Below, one piece after another: positions 12,952 through 20,406 of a DNA stretch of 26,057 nucleotides. The notes under the pieces were generated by a model, which saw only the letters and a list, made by a program, of their open reading frames with translations, was not told the origin of the DNA and did no database searches. The translations under genes were made by a program, and so were the position numbers. Source of the stretch: a virus; the IMG/VR virus record IMGVR_UViG_3300026484_000274, positions 1 through 26,057 of that record; one strand, written 5' to 3'. Positions within the stretch are counted from its first letter, which is position 1; each line of letters begins with the position of its first letter.

Positions 12952-13184
12952 TTTAACCTCCCTAATGGTACTGAATTTCCTATAACATTTGCAACTTTTT
13001 TATAGGTATCACCATAAATAAAAGAAAGTTTTAATTCCTCTTTTAAATGAACATAATCATAATGACAATAATAAAATTCCTCATTATTTTTCTTAATTTT
13101 AAAAATATATTTTTTCCTAGATTTCATAGAACACAAAGGATTATTATCCTTTATGAAGTTTTCATAAGTTTCTTTAGTGCCCAT
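12948..13184 (-). CDS. Hypothetical protein, 78 residues
   Basis: The longest frame starts at 13286, but its first 34 codons lie wholly within the better-supported gene at 13174-13731. I therefore use the ATG at 13182-13184, which overlaps that gene's stop by 11 bases. The product (MGTKETYENFIKDNNPLCS...) is basic with many Lys and Tyr and a CHYDYVHLKEELKLSF strand-helix segment. No family recognised. Confidence 0.6.
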   Translation of the reverse strand: MGTKETYENFIKDNNPLCSMKSRKKYIFKIKKNNEEFYYCHYDYVHLKEELKLSFIYGDTYKKVANVIGNSVPLGRLK

Positions 13185-13731
13185 AATTAAACCCAAATAC
13201 ATATAGCTTTCCATCAATTTCAACATCTTCTTCATAACTTCCACAACAAGTTCTAAGATTTTTAAATTGCTCCATTGAGTCATCATCTTCTTTTAGAGCA
13301 ATTCTTTTACCATCAATATTGTAATAAGTTTCTGAGTCGCTTGTTATATTCTTAAACCAAGTTTCAAATTTTTCTGTGATTATTCTTTTAGGAAATACCT
13401 CAAATATTTCTCTTCCAGTATCGCCACCCCAAGCTTTAAGTTTTTTATAACCTTTATTCGTTTTAATTTCTTCAATACCAATAAAAAGAGTATCTTTCGT
13501 TCTATTTATACAGAATGAAATATTATCACAATCCTCGAATTCAGTTATGAAGTAAGTAACAGCTCCAAGAATATTAACTTTAAAACCCTTATCTTTTAAT
13601 TCTCTTTTAAAGTCTTCATCGTCAAAATCTATCAATGTCGCAAGATACTGAGCAATATCTAGAAATTCATCGAAATATCGTACTACCTCTGATGATGGGT
13701 TTTGTAAAAAAGACACTTTTACTATATACAT
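13174..13731 (-). CDS. Hypothetical protein, 185 residues, ending CCGSYEEDVEIDGKLYVFGFNYGH
   Basis: Acidic protein of mixed helix and strand with no named family. The C-terminal part has a CCGSYE motif then a strand ending GFNYGH (the call name gives the end of the protein; the motif spans residues 161-185). I have the impression that this ending recurs in other phage proteins of unknown function. The paired cysteines (161-162) and terminal His could bind metal. It is the first gene after promoter 13758-13790. Confidence 0.65.
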   Translation of the reverse strand: MYIVKVSFLQNPSSEVVRYFDEFLDIAQYLATLIDFDDEDFKRELKDKGFKVNILGAVTYFITEFEDCDNISFCINRTKDTLFIGIEEIKTNKGYKKLKAWGGDTGREIFEVFPKRIITEKFETWFKNITSDSETYYNIDGKRIALKEDDDSMEQFKNLRTCCGSYEEDVEIDGKLYVFGFNYGH

Positions 13732-13757
13732 ATTATATCCTTTAATTTATATAATAT

Positions 13758-13790
13758 ATTATAACTAAAATTAACTTAATTTATACTTAA
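13758..13790 (-). promoter_or_regulatory. Periodic promoter for the 13.7-12.0 kb operon
   Basis: TTAAGT, 5 bases, TTAAGT, 10 bases ending TTAGT, TATAAT at 13758-13763. Both half-sites are identical here, which makes the 11-bp period very plain. It stands about 20 bases upstream of the gene starting at 13731. Confidence 0.75.
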
Positions 13791-13795
13791 AATTT

Positions 13796-14644
13796 CTATT
13801 TATTTATATTTTTACAACCAAATACTTCAGAAATTTTTGTTTCATCAAGAAGATTAATATTTCCTTTTAGATAATTACCAACTGAATAATTACCATTAGG
13901 ATCTTCAGTGAAGTATTTCGCCCCAATTATAAAACTTCTAAAGCCAAACATTGTTCTTTTATTTGGGAGACTCTCTGTAACTCCGTGTTGTAATAAGGTA
14001 TTATCAAAAATAATTACTTGTCCTGGAGACAAATTAATTTTTATAATTTTTCCTTTTTTACCATTTTCATTAATAGGTTTTCCACCATCAGGGTATTTTA
14101 TACCAGCTTTTTTAAAGTCTTCTTCAAAAACTTTAATTTCTAAACCTTTACCATCATTATCATTCTCAGTAACTATAACCATAACGAATTTAGGAATTAT
14201 TCCTTCTTGAATATCTATTGAATATTTTTCCCAACTACCTTTCTTTATATCAACATCAATATGCCACGGAAGTGAGTTATCTGAACCTTGTAAATATTTT
14301 TGCCAATTTAATAATGTTGGGAATTTATTAGTGTATTCTGGATCTAAATCAAAATATTTTTCTAAAAATTCTTTATAAACTGTGTATGCATAGTTTAGAT
14401 TTTTATAATTCTCTAAATTAACATAATTACATTCACATTCATTATTTCCGACTAAAACCGCATATCCAGAACGACCTTGATGATCTTCTTTAGGTTTAAA
14501 TAATTCTGATTTAACATATGCTTCCGAATATAAACTTTCTAATGAAGAGATTTCTTCCATAACATCTTTTAAATTTATATCTATATCACCAATATAAAAT
14601 CCATTTTCTCTCACTTGCCTATAAATAAAATTTCTAGTATTCAT
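13796..14644 (-). CDS. 2-oxoglutarate/Fe(II)-dependent oxygenase-like protein
   Basis: 282 residues. The iron triad is visible as His128 and Asp130 in PWHIDVD and His220 in LLQHGVTES, with Arg230 (NKRTMFGFR) as the likely 2-oxoglutarate-binding base. LSPGQVIIFDN at 206-215 is the typical strand before the second His. This is a double-stranded beta-helix oxygenase of the prolyl hydroxylase/phytanoyl-CoA type. T4-like phages carry such genes, and substrates are mostly unknown; nucleic-acid base or host protein hydroxylation are both possible. Start ATG at 14642-14644 overlaps the next upstream gene by 11 bases. Confidence 0.82.
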   Translation of the reverse strand: MNTRNFIYRQVRENGFYIGDIDINLKDVMEEISSLESLYSEAYVKSELFKPKEDHQGRSGYAVLVGNNECECNYVNLENYKNLNYAYTVYKEFLEKYFDLDPEYTNKFPTLLNWQKYLQGSDNSLPWHIDVDIKKGSWEKYSIDIQEGIIPKFVMVIVTENDNDGKGLEIKVFEEDFKKAGIKYPDGGKPINENGKKGKIIKINLSPGQVIIFDNTLLQHGVTESLPNKRTMFGFRSFIIGAKYFTEDPNGNYSVGNYLKGNINLLDETKISEVFGCKNINK

Positions 14645-14816
14645 CTTTTTTCCTTATAATAATTTCAAAATCCTTAGGATCTCCCTGAACTTTGAAAAAG
14701 AGTTTTCGTTTATCTTCAGTTTTCAACTGAAAAGAGCCATTTTCTCCTAAAGAAATTCTAACTTCTACATTTTCATCAATAATAAAAGGGAATTCCTTCA
14801 TCCTATTCTTTTGCAT
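14634..14816 (-). CDS. Hypothetical protein, 60 residues
   Basis: Small, probably beta-rich protein (FPFIIDENVEVRISL, GSFQLKTE, KLFFKVQG, FEIIIRKK). Two Met codons are near the start. I keep the first, since GGAAGAG stands four bases before it, whereas the second has no spaced ribosome-binding site. Both ends overlap neighbours (14 bases upstream, 11 downstream), so it is translationally coupled within the 2OG oxygenase/NAD kinase operon. Confidence 0.6.
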   Translation of the reverse strand: MQKNRMKEFPFIIDENVEVRISLGENGSFQLKTEDKRKLFFKVQGDPKDFEIIIRKKDEY

Positions 14817-15012
14817 ATTCTCTTCCTTTCAAGTATTGTTGAATTCCTCTTTCTTGCTTCATCTTTTTATAATTTGAAATCTTATGCTTTTTAGAAAGAT
14901 TTTTTGAATATGTTCTCATATATTTCCAAGAACTCCACCAAGAAATTCTAATTATATTAAAGATTTCAAGGTTTGATAATATTGGTCTATTTGGTGGAAA
15001 TTTATGTATCAT
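14803..15012 (-). CDS. Hypothetical basic protein, 69 residues
   Basis: Very basic and Trp-rich in the middle (RISWWSSWKYMRTYSKNLSK), with Lys/Arg spread throughout. No family recognised; it could bind nucleic acid or a membrane surface. It starts inside the NAD kinase stop codon (ATGA overlap), so it is coupled to NAD kinase translation. Confidence 0.6.
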   Translation of the reverse strand: MIHKFPPNRPILSNLEIFNIIRISWWSSWKYMRTYSKNLSKKHKISNYKKMKQERGIQQYLKGREYAKE

Positions 15013-15671
15013 TTTCTTTTTTCCTTAAATCTTTCATAATCATTAAAGATTACCTCCACAGTGGAACCAACTGTAATAGTGATTTTAGCAACATCATTAA
15101 AAATATGATTTGAACCATCAACCCATAAAGTAACTTGTTCTCTTGATGAACATCTAATAATCATTTTTCTCGGCTCCAGGACATATCTAATTAGTCGATC
15201 AGTTTTATCCCCAGTTACTACCCAGTTATGTGAGCTTAATGGGAGAATTACCCCTCCATTATTTTTATTAATGCCAGTAGAACCTTGAGGAGTTGAAATA
15301 ATTAACCCTCCCCCATTAAAATTACCAAGAATATTATCTTTATCTTCAACATCAAAGTTTATCCAACTATTCATATTTCCACCAAGCATTATATCATTAA
15401 ATGCTTCTACAGTTATAGTTTCTTTTTTATTGTAAAATTCTACCTTTACCTTTATAAGTTTAAATTTTTTCACTTTTGCATTTTCTTGAATTCTTTTTTC
15501 AGGGTTCATTAAGAAGTTTTTAGTCCCACTAGCAACTCCAAAGAATTTTTTCCCTTTATTTTTAAAAAGATTAATTGCTCTTAGTAAAGTACCATCCCCA
15601 CCATTAGCTTCAATATAATTTGTATGTTCAATTATAGATTTCCCATAATTATCTCTAAAAAGTTCTTTCAT
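15009..15671 (-). CDS. NAD kinase (phage-encoded, compact)
   Basis: 220 residues from ATG at 15669-15671; hosts usually have about 280-300. Family motifs in order: GGDGT at 24-28, FGVASGTKNFL at 44-54, AFNDIMLG at 90-97 in place of the usual NE motif, and STPQGSTGI at 126-134 for STPTGSTAY. WVDG at 183-186 is near the end. The enzyme would phosphorylate NAD+ to NADP+. The N-terminal extension of bacterial enzymes is absent. Its start is fused to the NMNAT stop as TAATG, with GGGAAGA as ribosome-binding site, so the two steps are made together. A TTG five codons upstream is a less likely start. Confidence 0.88.
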   Translation of the reverse strand: MKELFRDNYGKSIIEHTNYIEANGGDGTLLRAINLFKNKGKKFFGVASGTKNFLMNPEKRIQENAKVKKFKLIKVKVEFYNKKETITVEAFNDIMLGGNMNSWINFDVEDKDNILGNFNGGGLIISTPQGSTGINKNNGGVILPLSSHNWVVTGDKTDRLIRYVLEPRKMIIRCSSREQVTLWVDGSNHIFNDVAKITITVGSTVEVIFNDYERFKEKRK

Positions 15672-16204
15672 TATTTTTCTTCCCAAAAATTAACTTCTTC
15701 AAGGCTTTTAAGAGTTCTAGCATCTAGAACTCCTAGAGCATATTCTTTATTTTTTCTAACTTTAGTTGCATCAATAGAAAGCCCTACAGGACAGGTATGT
15801 TTACAAACATCATTAATTTTAAATCCACTATCTTTAAAAACATCCATATAGTGAGAGTTTTTATAAGTTTTTCCATTAAAAACAAAATCTCCAAAATCAT
15901 CTTCTTTTTGATAAACATAGAAAGTTTTTTCACCATCAAAATAATCTAAAGATTTTGTTACAGCTTCTACCCATTTTCCCCAACAATCATAATCTTTCAT
16001 AGCAACTATATCAATATCAGGATAAATATTTGTAATAATTTTTCTTCTTTGTCTAAAACTTAAAGGGTTCTTTTCATCATTTTTATTAACAGAACCAATA
16101 ACTATAATTGGTGTTTTGCCATCCAAAATAATTTGTTGGATTATTTTAAAATGTCCATTATGAAATGGTTGAAATCTTCCAATAAGTATCCCATATTTTT
16201 CCAT
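15671..16204 (-). CDS. Nicotinamide-nucleotide adenylyltransferase (NadM-like)
   Basis: 177 residues, the size of archaeal-type NMNAT. GRFQPFHNGH at 9-18 carries the nucleotidyl-transfer HxGH; NPLSFRQRR at 46-54 and SIDATKVR at 143-150 are the other family signatures (ISATKVR in relatives). It joins NMN and ATP to give NAD+. In Vibrio phage KVP40 the equivalent protein is fused to a Nudix domain; here it stops after the transferase domain and a separate Nudix gene lies at 20395-20958. Cysteines at 134 and 138 (VCKHTCP) are unusual. Next in the operon comes NAD kinase. Confidence 0.92.
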   Translation of the reverse strand: MEKYGILIGRFQPFHNGHFKIIQQIILDGKTPIIVIGSVNKNDEKNPLSFRQRRKIITNIYPDIDIVAMKDYDCWGKWVEAVTKSLDYFDGEKTFYVYQKEDDFGDFVFNGKTYKNSHYMDVFKDSGFKINDVCKHTCPVGLSIDATKVRKNKEYALGVLDARTLKSLEEVNFWEEK

Positions 16205-16206
16205 CT

Positions 16207-16521
16207 TTAATCCTTTACAAGTTTATTTTTAATCTTTTCATCCGCAACTGAAATACTATAAATAATTAACATTATTAGGAGTATTCCGAAAACTCCTAAA
16301 TTAAAAAAAGGTGTTATTGCCGATGCATATATCAACCACCCATTTTCTCCTGGTTCTTCTTCAATTGAAAAAAATAAAACTACTGCAAAGAAATTTATAA
16401 TAATTTCAATAATTATAAATGAGAGAGGAACAAGTGCAAAAAACCATAATATTAAAAGCATAAAACTCATAATAACTGCCCAAAAGGTATAACGGATTTT
16501 TATATATGTTAAAGTTGACAT
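16207..16521 (-). CDS. Small integral membrane protein, 104 residues
   Basis: Three hydrophobic segments are visible: about 11-34, 35-52 and 66-88, with an acidic loop SIEEEPGENG between the second and third and a charged tail. No family recognised. Its ATG lies 13 bases inside the end of the GGDEF gene, with GGAGAAAAGA just before it, so it is coupled to the diguanylate cyclase, and the NMNAT gene follows after two bases. It could anchor or transport something for either partner; no function is shown. Confidence 0.7.
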   Translation of the reverse strand: MSTLTYIKIRYTFWAVIMSFMLLILWFFALVPLSFIIIEIIINFFAVVLFFSIEEEPGENGWLIYASAITPFFNLGVFGILLIMLIIYSISVADEKIKNKLVKD

Positions 16522-16994
16522 TCTTTTCTCCTATCATCCTCACCTTTATAAAGTTCTTTTTTAGCTTTAATCAAACGATTATCTGCAAGTTTTATTAACT
16601 CATCAAGATTATCAACTTCTGTTTTATAAGCACATCTTATAATTGTATTTTCAATATCAACTTTTTTATCTTGAAAACAAATAATCGCAAATTCATCTCC
16701 TCCAATTCTAAATGGAATTCCTTGAAATCTCTCAACAATATCATATGCTACTCGTTTTATAAGTCTATCCCCAGCATCATAACCGAGTTCTCTATTAACA
16801 TTATGTAAGCCATTCACATCTACAAGACATAAGAAAAAGTTTTCTTGTAAATTCCAAATTTCTCTAAGTTTAGCATCAAAATCTCTTCTCATTAAAAGTC
16901 CAGTTAAGGGATCGTGTTTATATAGATCAAGCTTTGATTTTAACTCTGCTATTTCCATTTGTAGTTGTTGTATCTTTAATTCTTCTTGTGTCAT
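16509..16994 (-). CDS. Diguanylate cyclase (stand-alone GGDEF domain)
   Basis: 161 residues: a short N-terminal coiled coil (2-25), then one GGDEF domain. DPLTGLLMRRDF at 28-39, LVDVNGLHNVN at 57-67 with metal Asp59 and Asn67, GYDAGD at 71-76, and the intact active-site loop GGDEF at 98-102 followed by LADNRLIKAKK at 136-146. The inhibitory I-site RxxD is broken: the expected place reads R89-F-Q-G92, so product inhibition should be lost. It would make cyclic di-GMP from two GTP in the host cytoplasm, perhaps altering motility or biofilm. No sensor domain is present. Confidence 0.9.
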   Translation of the reverse strand: MTQEELKIQQLQMEIAELKSKLDLYKHDPLTGLLMRRDFDAKLREIWNLQENFFLCLVDVNGLHNVNRELGYDAGDRLIKRVAYDIVERFQGIPFRIGGDEFAIICFQDKKVDIENTIIRCAYKTEVDNLDELIKLADNRLIKAKKELYKGEDDRRKECQL

Positions 16995-17050
16995 TGTAAA
17001 TCCTTTATTATATAACTATATTTCAATAGCAGTTTTATATTCTTTTAACT

Positions 17051-17416
17051 TTATAATTTTTTATGTGTAAATATATTTTTATCATATATAAAATTTAACA
17101 ACCCTGCAACTGCTTTATTTCCCCAATTATGGTTCATAGATTGATTAAAATAACAAGCATCAGTTTTTATCAAGGCATCTTCTAAAGACATAGTAGGTTC
17201 TTCCTCTATAATATCTGATACTAAATCTAAATCAATATCTAAATCAGCATCAAATTTTTTAACATCAAATTCTCTTAATCTAGATGGTCTAGTAGAATAT
17301 ATATTTTTCCGATCTGATTTTTCTTTAGATACTTCAAGAGAAGAATTCCCTATTGAAATTTTTTCATCATTAACAATTAATTTTATACCAGCTTTTGTTT
17401 TTTGAACTTGTATCAT
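17051..17416 (-). CDS. Hypothetical protein, 121 residues
   Basis: A basic N-terminal half (IQVQKTKAGIKLIVNDEKI, then RPSRLREFDVKKFD) precedes an acidic DLDIDLDLVSDIIEEE stretch and a C-terminal helix with NHNWGNKAVAGLLNFIYDK. No family recognised. It is the first gene after promoter 17451-17483 and lies 56 bases before the GGDEF gene, which has no promoter copy of its own, so both probably share this transcript. Confidence 0.65.
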   Translation of the reverse strand: MIQVQKTKAGIKLIVNDEKISIGNSSLEVSKEKSDRKNIYSTRPSRLREFDVKKFDADLDIDLDLVSDIIEEEPTMSLEDALIKTDACYFNQSMNHNWGNKAVAGLLNFIYDKNIFTHKKL

Positions 17417-17450
17417 ATTTTTTCCTATTATCTTTTATAATTTATAATAT

Positions 17451-17483
17451 ATTATAACTAAAATTAGCTTAAAATATGATTAA
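17451..17483 (-). promoter_or_regulatory. Periodic promoter for the GGDEF-NMNAT-NAD kinase operon
   Basis: TTAATC, 5 bases, TTAAGC, 10 bases ending TTAGT, TATAAT at 17451-17456. It lies between the Nampt gene and the 121-residue gene. The genes from 17416 down to 13796 follow it without another good copy. Confidence 0.75.
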
Positions 17484-17492
17484 AGAGAAAGA

Positions 17493-18878
17493 TTATTTAC
17501 ATCTTTCTCTAATTTCATCAATAGTATAGGTTTTAACCATTTTACCATTTTTGTAAATAGTTTCAAGTGCAACAACTGCATTTTCACCTATTACACCAAT
17601 TGTATCAACAAAGAAAGTGTCGTCTGGTCTTTTGTAAGTGGTAACTCTTCCTTTTTTAGACTTCTTATTTGAAGCAGTTATAGGATCTTTAAATACATCT
17701 TGTTCCGTCCCATCAGGTCTTGTAATACTTGAACATTTTACAGCAAACCCAAGAGTATCTCTATTTACATTTTGCATTATATCACCACCAGATCCAAATA
17801 CAAATGTTTCTGCAGCATATCCCATTTCCATAGCCATAGTTAGAATATCTTCAATAGTTTTTGGTGTAATACCATCACCCCAAAGAATTCCCCATTTAGA
17901 AGAAGATTTTCTTCCCCCTATTTCAATATCAAATACACCATTAGCTTCCATAATTTTAAGCATTTCGGCAATTACTTCAAGAGCATCACCACTATCAGGT
18001 CTTATGACAAATTTTTGGTTTTCTCTTTCATCAATAATAGTTCTAATTCTTCCTCCTGGTCTAGTAACCATATCAGTAAAATTATAAATATTATAACTAT
18101 CAGCAACAAAACTCATAATTGCTTTTTCAGGGTTTTCTATAAGCATTCTTTCAACAAATTGAAGTTCCTTAATTTTAGACCCCATAGCATTTGCACAATT
18201 CGTGCTGTGTTCTGTAGCAAAAACAGAAAATGCTGCACATTTTGAACCATAATTATTTCTTATATATCTAAGAGAATTAAAGTTATCAGTACCCATAAAT
18301 CCAGCAGCAAGGTGAGCATAACCTCCAATTGCTGCAGTTTCTACAGAACTTGAACCCCTATCTCCAAAATTATGGTAAGCAAATTGAGCCCATTCAGGAG
18401 AACCAAATTTTTCAAGCATTTTTCTTACAAAATAAGCTTTAGTTGCAACTGTAGATGGATACCAAACTTTCATAAGAATTGTCTCAAGCCAACCAGCAAT
18501 CCAAGGTACTTTTGGGTCGGTACTTTCAACAGTCATAAGAACAGTTTTAACTGGCATCACAGTTCCCTCTGGAACTGCTTTAATAACCACAGGAATATTT
18601 CCATCAAGTTTCTGAACAATATAATCCCAACCAGCTTTATCAAAAGGCACTCCGTGCATTTGAGCCATTTCAAATGCTTCATCTACTTCCCATTGTTTAA
18701 TAGGAGTTGTAAAATATTCCTGAAGAATACCTTGAAGTCCCACAAAAACTACTTCAGGATAATGTTTATCACTTCTTGCTTCCATATAGTCATACATTGA
18801 AATCATATTTGGGTATTGAGATGCGTGTGAATACTTATATGAGTCTGCAAGCATTACTCTATTAATTTCTATTTTCAT
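17493..18878 (-). CDS. Nicotinamide phosphoribosyltransferase (Nampt)
   Basis: 461 residues, human NAMPT being 491. LADSYKYSHASQYP at 10-23 matches the substrate-binding start. HNFGDRGSSSVETA at 169-182 parallels human HDFGYRGVSSQETA. ATEHST at 221-226 carries the phosphorylated catalytic histidine (His224; human His247), and IRPDSGDAL at 292-300 parallels human IIRPDSGNP. It joins nicotinamide and PRPP to form NMN. With NMNAT at 15671-16204 this is a complete two-step NAD+ route from nicotinamide. A promoter copy (17451) lies downstream, not upstream, so its own promoter is unclear. Confidence 0.97.
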   Translation of the reverse strand: MKIEINRVMLADSYKYSHASQYPNMISMYDYMEARSDKHYPEVVFVGLQGILQEYFTTPIKQWEVDEAFEMAQMHGVPFDKAGWDYIVQKLDGNIPVVIKAVPEGTVMPVKTVLMTVESTDPKVPWIAGWLETILMKVWYPSTVATKAYFVRKMLEKFGSPEWAQFAYHNFGDRGSSSVETAAIGGYAHLAAGFMGTDNFNSLRYIRNNYGSKCAAFSVFATEHSTNCANAMGSKIKELQFVERMLIENPEKAIMSFVADSYNIYNFTDMVTRPGGRIRTIIDERENQKFVIRPDSGDALEVIAEMLKIMEANGVFDIEIGGRKSSSKWGILWGDGITPKTIEDILTMAMEMGYAAETFVFGSGGDIMQNVNRDTLGFAVKCSSITRPDGTEQDVFKDPITASNKKSKKGRVTTYKRPDDTFFVDTIGVIGENAVVALETIYKNGKMVKTYTIDEIRERCK

Positions 18879-18914
18879 TTTTCTTCCTTTAATCTTTTTG
18901 TTAAAAACTTTATT

Positions 18915-19208
18915 TTAACTTAATACAAATTCCATTTTATAAGTTGAAGTTCCGTCAGAATAACTGTCAACTCTATTGATAGATATATCATCAATAAAAA
19001 CACCTATAAATTCTAATTCAGTAATAACTAATTCATTTAAAACATTATTATCTAAATCATAAGTTTCTTTCCTATCATCTACACTAATATATGGAAGAAG
19101 AAAATAATCATCTTCCATTTCAATATCATCAATATTAGTTTCAATAATACAAGGGTATAACTCAGTCAAGACCCTTTCGACTTTTAATAAGTCATCTTCA
19201 TTTAACAT
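18915..19208 (-). CDS. Hypothetical acidic protein, 97 residues
   Basis: Acidic, probably alternating helix and strand (LLKVERVLTELYPCI, YFLLPYISV, NELVITELEFIGVFIDDISI, TYKMEFVL). No family recognised. Its ATG directly follows the stop codon of the gene at 19209-19721, so the two are coupled, and it precedes the Nampt gene by 36 bases. Confidence 0.65.
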   Translation of the reverse strand: MLNEDDLLKVERVLTELYPCIIETNIDDIEMEDDYFLLPYISVDDRKETYDLDNNVLNELVITELEFIGVFIDDISINRVDSYSDGTSTYKMEFVLS

Positions 19209-19721
19209 TTAACAACCTCCATATGGGAATTTTATATTTTTTAATTCAGAATATTTTCGTTCATATTCTGATATTACTATATCTTCTTTATGTTCTTCGA
19301 CTCTTAAAAATAATTGAATAGTCAAACCAGTTATAAAATCTCTTACAAATTCTTCAAGCTTATCAAAAACTTCATTATCTCCCTTTGTAAATAAATCGCT
19401 CCTAGCAATATTAAAACTATCAGATAAAGAAATTTCTTTAGGCAAATAGCCATTATTCATACAATTTTCTAAAAAACCTTTCTCAATAAATGATAAATTA
19501 TTTGCTTTATGTAATAAATGTATTAAAGAAATTGTTCCTTTAAAAGTTAGTTTATCTAAATCTAAAGTTTTAAGATAAACATTTTCCATTTCACAAACAA
19601 TTCTAAAGTCTGTAAATAGCTTATTATAATCTGGCTTTAGAATTATAATATTTTCTTTTATAATATTTTGAGCAAATCGTTCATCAATTCCTACAATTTG
19701 TTCTAAAGTTAAAAATTTCAT
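19209..19721 (-). CDS. Hypothetical protein, 170 residues
   Basis: Mostly helical, with a LEQIVGIDERFAQNII start and several leucine-rich helices. No family recognised. Start and upstream stop share bases (TAATG at 19721), showing coupling to the 186-residue gene before it. Likely one operon from promoter 20326 down towards Nampt. Confidence 0.65.
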   Translation of the reverse strand: MKFLTLEQIVGIDERFAQNIIKENIIILKPDYNKLFTDFRIVCEMENVYLKTLDLDKLTFKGTISLIHLLHKANNLSFIEKGFLENCMNNGYLPKEISLSDSFNIARSDLFTKGDNEVFDKLEEFVRDFITGLTIQLFLRVEEHKEDIVISEYERKYSELKNIKFPYGGC

Positions 19722-20281
19722 TATAATTCCTCTATATAAATTTCATTTACAGTTAAAAACTCAACTACAGCTTTATCAGAAGTTAAAGAATTATATTCTT
19801 CTTCTAATATTCTATAAAGATCCTGAGACCATTCTTCTCTAGTTTCTTCTAAATATGATTGTAATTCTTCAAGTTCATCTTCACACATAGATGTTATTTC
19901 ATCATATACTTCAAAATCTTCCACATAAGTAGTATTTTCGTGACAATATTGGTGATTTGATCTTGAAATTCCTACAATTTCTTCAATTTTTCCTTCTCTC
20001 ATTGCTCTAACAACTTTAGGGAATTGAGTTAATTTTCTTTTTGCTTTTAAAAAATTAAGAGCATTAATAATCCCTATAAAAGAAGCACCATCACCTTGAG
20101 ACCAAAACCCTCTAAAAGATACATCTTGAGGATCTATTTCAAATCCTATTTTTTCTAAATTTTCACAGAAGTTTTCAATAGTAGGGTTAAACCAATCACA
20201 ATATAAGTTACATTCTCTATATTTTTCTATAACTTCCATCGCCATTGTTCTATCTCTTTTTAGTAATTGTTTGATTGTCAT
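19721..20281 (-). CDS. Conserved-looking phage protein with an RGFWSQGDGASF motif
   Basis: 186 residues from ATG at 20279-20281, chosen because GAAAGGC lies six bases before it; a TTG five codons earlier is less likely. The stretch VSFRGFWSQGDGASFIG (about residues 54-70) resembles a motif I have seen in several phage and proteobacterial proteins of unknown function. The C-terminal half is strongly acidic and helical (EDELEELQSYLEETREEWSQ). Function is unknown. It is the first gene after promoter 20326-20358. Confidence 0.7.
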   Translation of the reverse strand: MTIKQLLKRDRTMAMEVIEKYRECNLYCDWFNPTIENFCENLEKIGFEIDPQDVSFRGFWSQGDGASFIGIINALNFLKAKRKLTQFPKVVRAMREGKIEEIVGISRSNHQYCHENTTYVEDFEVYDEITSMCEDELEELQSYLEETREEWSQDLYRILEEEYNSLTSDKAVVEFLTVNEIYIEEL

Positions 20282-20325
20282 TTTTAAGCCTTTCAATTCA
20301 CTTTAGTTTTTAAAACTTATAATAT

Positions 20326-20358
20326 ATTATAACTAAATTAGACTTAAAGATTGCTTAA
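20326..20358 (-). promoter_or_regulatory. Periodic promoter for the 20.3-17.5 kb operon (includes Nampt)
   Basis: TTAAGC, 5 bases, TTAAGT, 10 bases ending TTAGT, TATAAT at 20326-20331. It precedes the gene at 20281, and no later copy lies before Nampt, so this is the best candidate promoter for Nampt. Confidence 0.75.
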
Positions 20359-20383
20359 TTTTAAGAATATTTGTAAGATTTTC

Positions 20384-20406
20384 GCTGGAATTTATTAAAT
20401 TCCAGC
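20384..20406 (-). terminator. Ten-pair hairpin spanning the Nudix stop codon
   Basis: GCTGGAATTT (20384-20393) pairs perfectly with AAATTCCAGC (20397-20406) around three bases. The Nudix stop codon (20395-20397) sits in the loop. The minus strand then reads GAAAATC, without a T run, so it may protect the 3' end or pause the ribosome rather than stop RNA polymerase. Confidence 0.45.

Noticed and set aside
12948-13286. Longer 112-residue version of the 78-residue protein
   Set aside because: The first 34 codons overlap the better gene at 13174-13731 by over 100 bases; the internal ATG gives a normal short overlap.
17638-18800. Long plus-strand ORFs opposite Nampt
   Set aside because: The minus strand is a certain Nampt gene; the plus frames lack ribosome-binding sites and family features.
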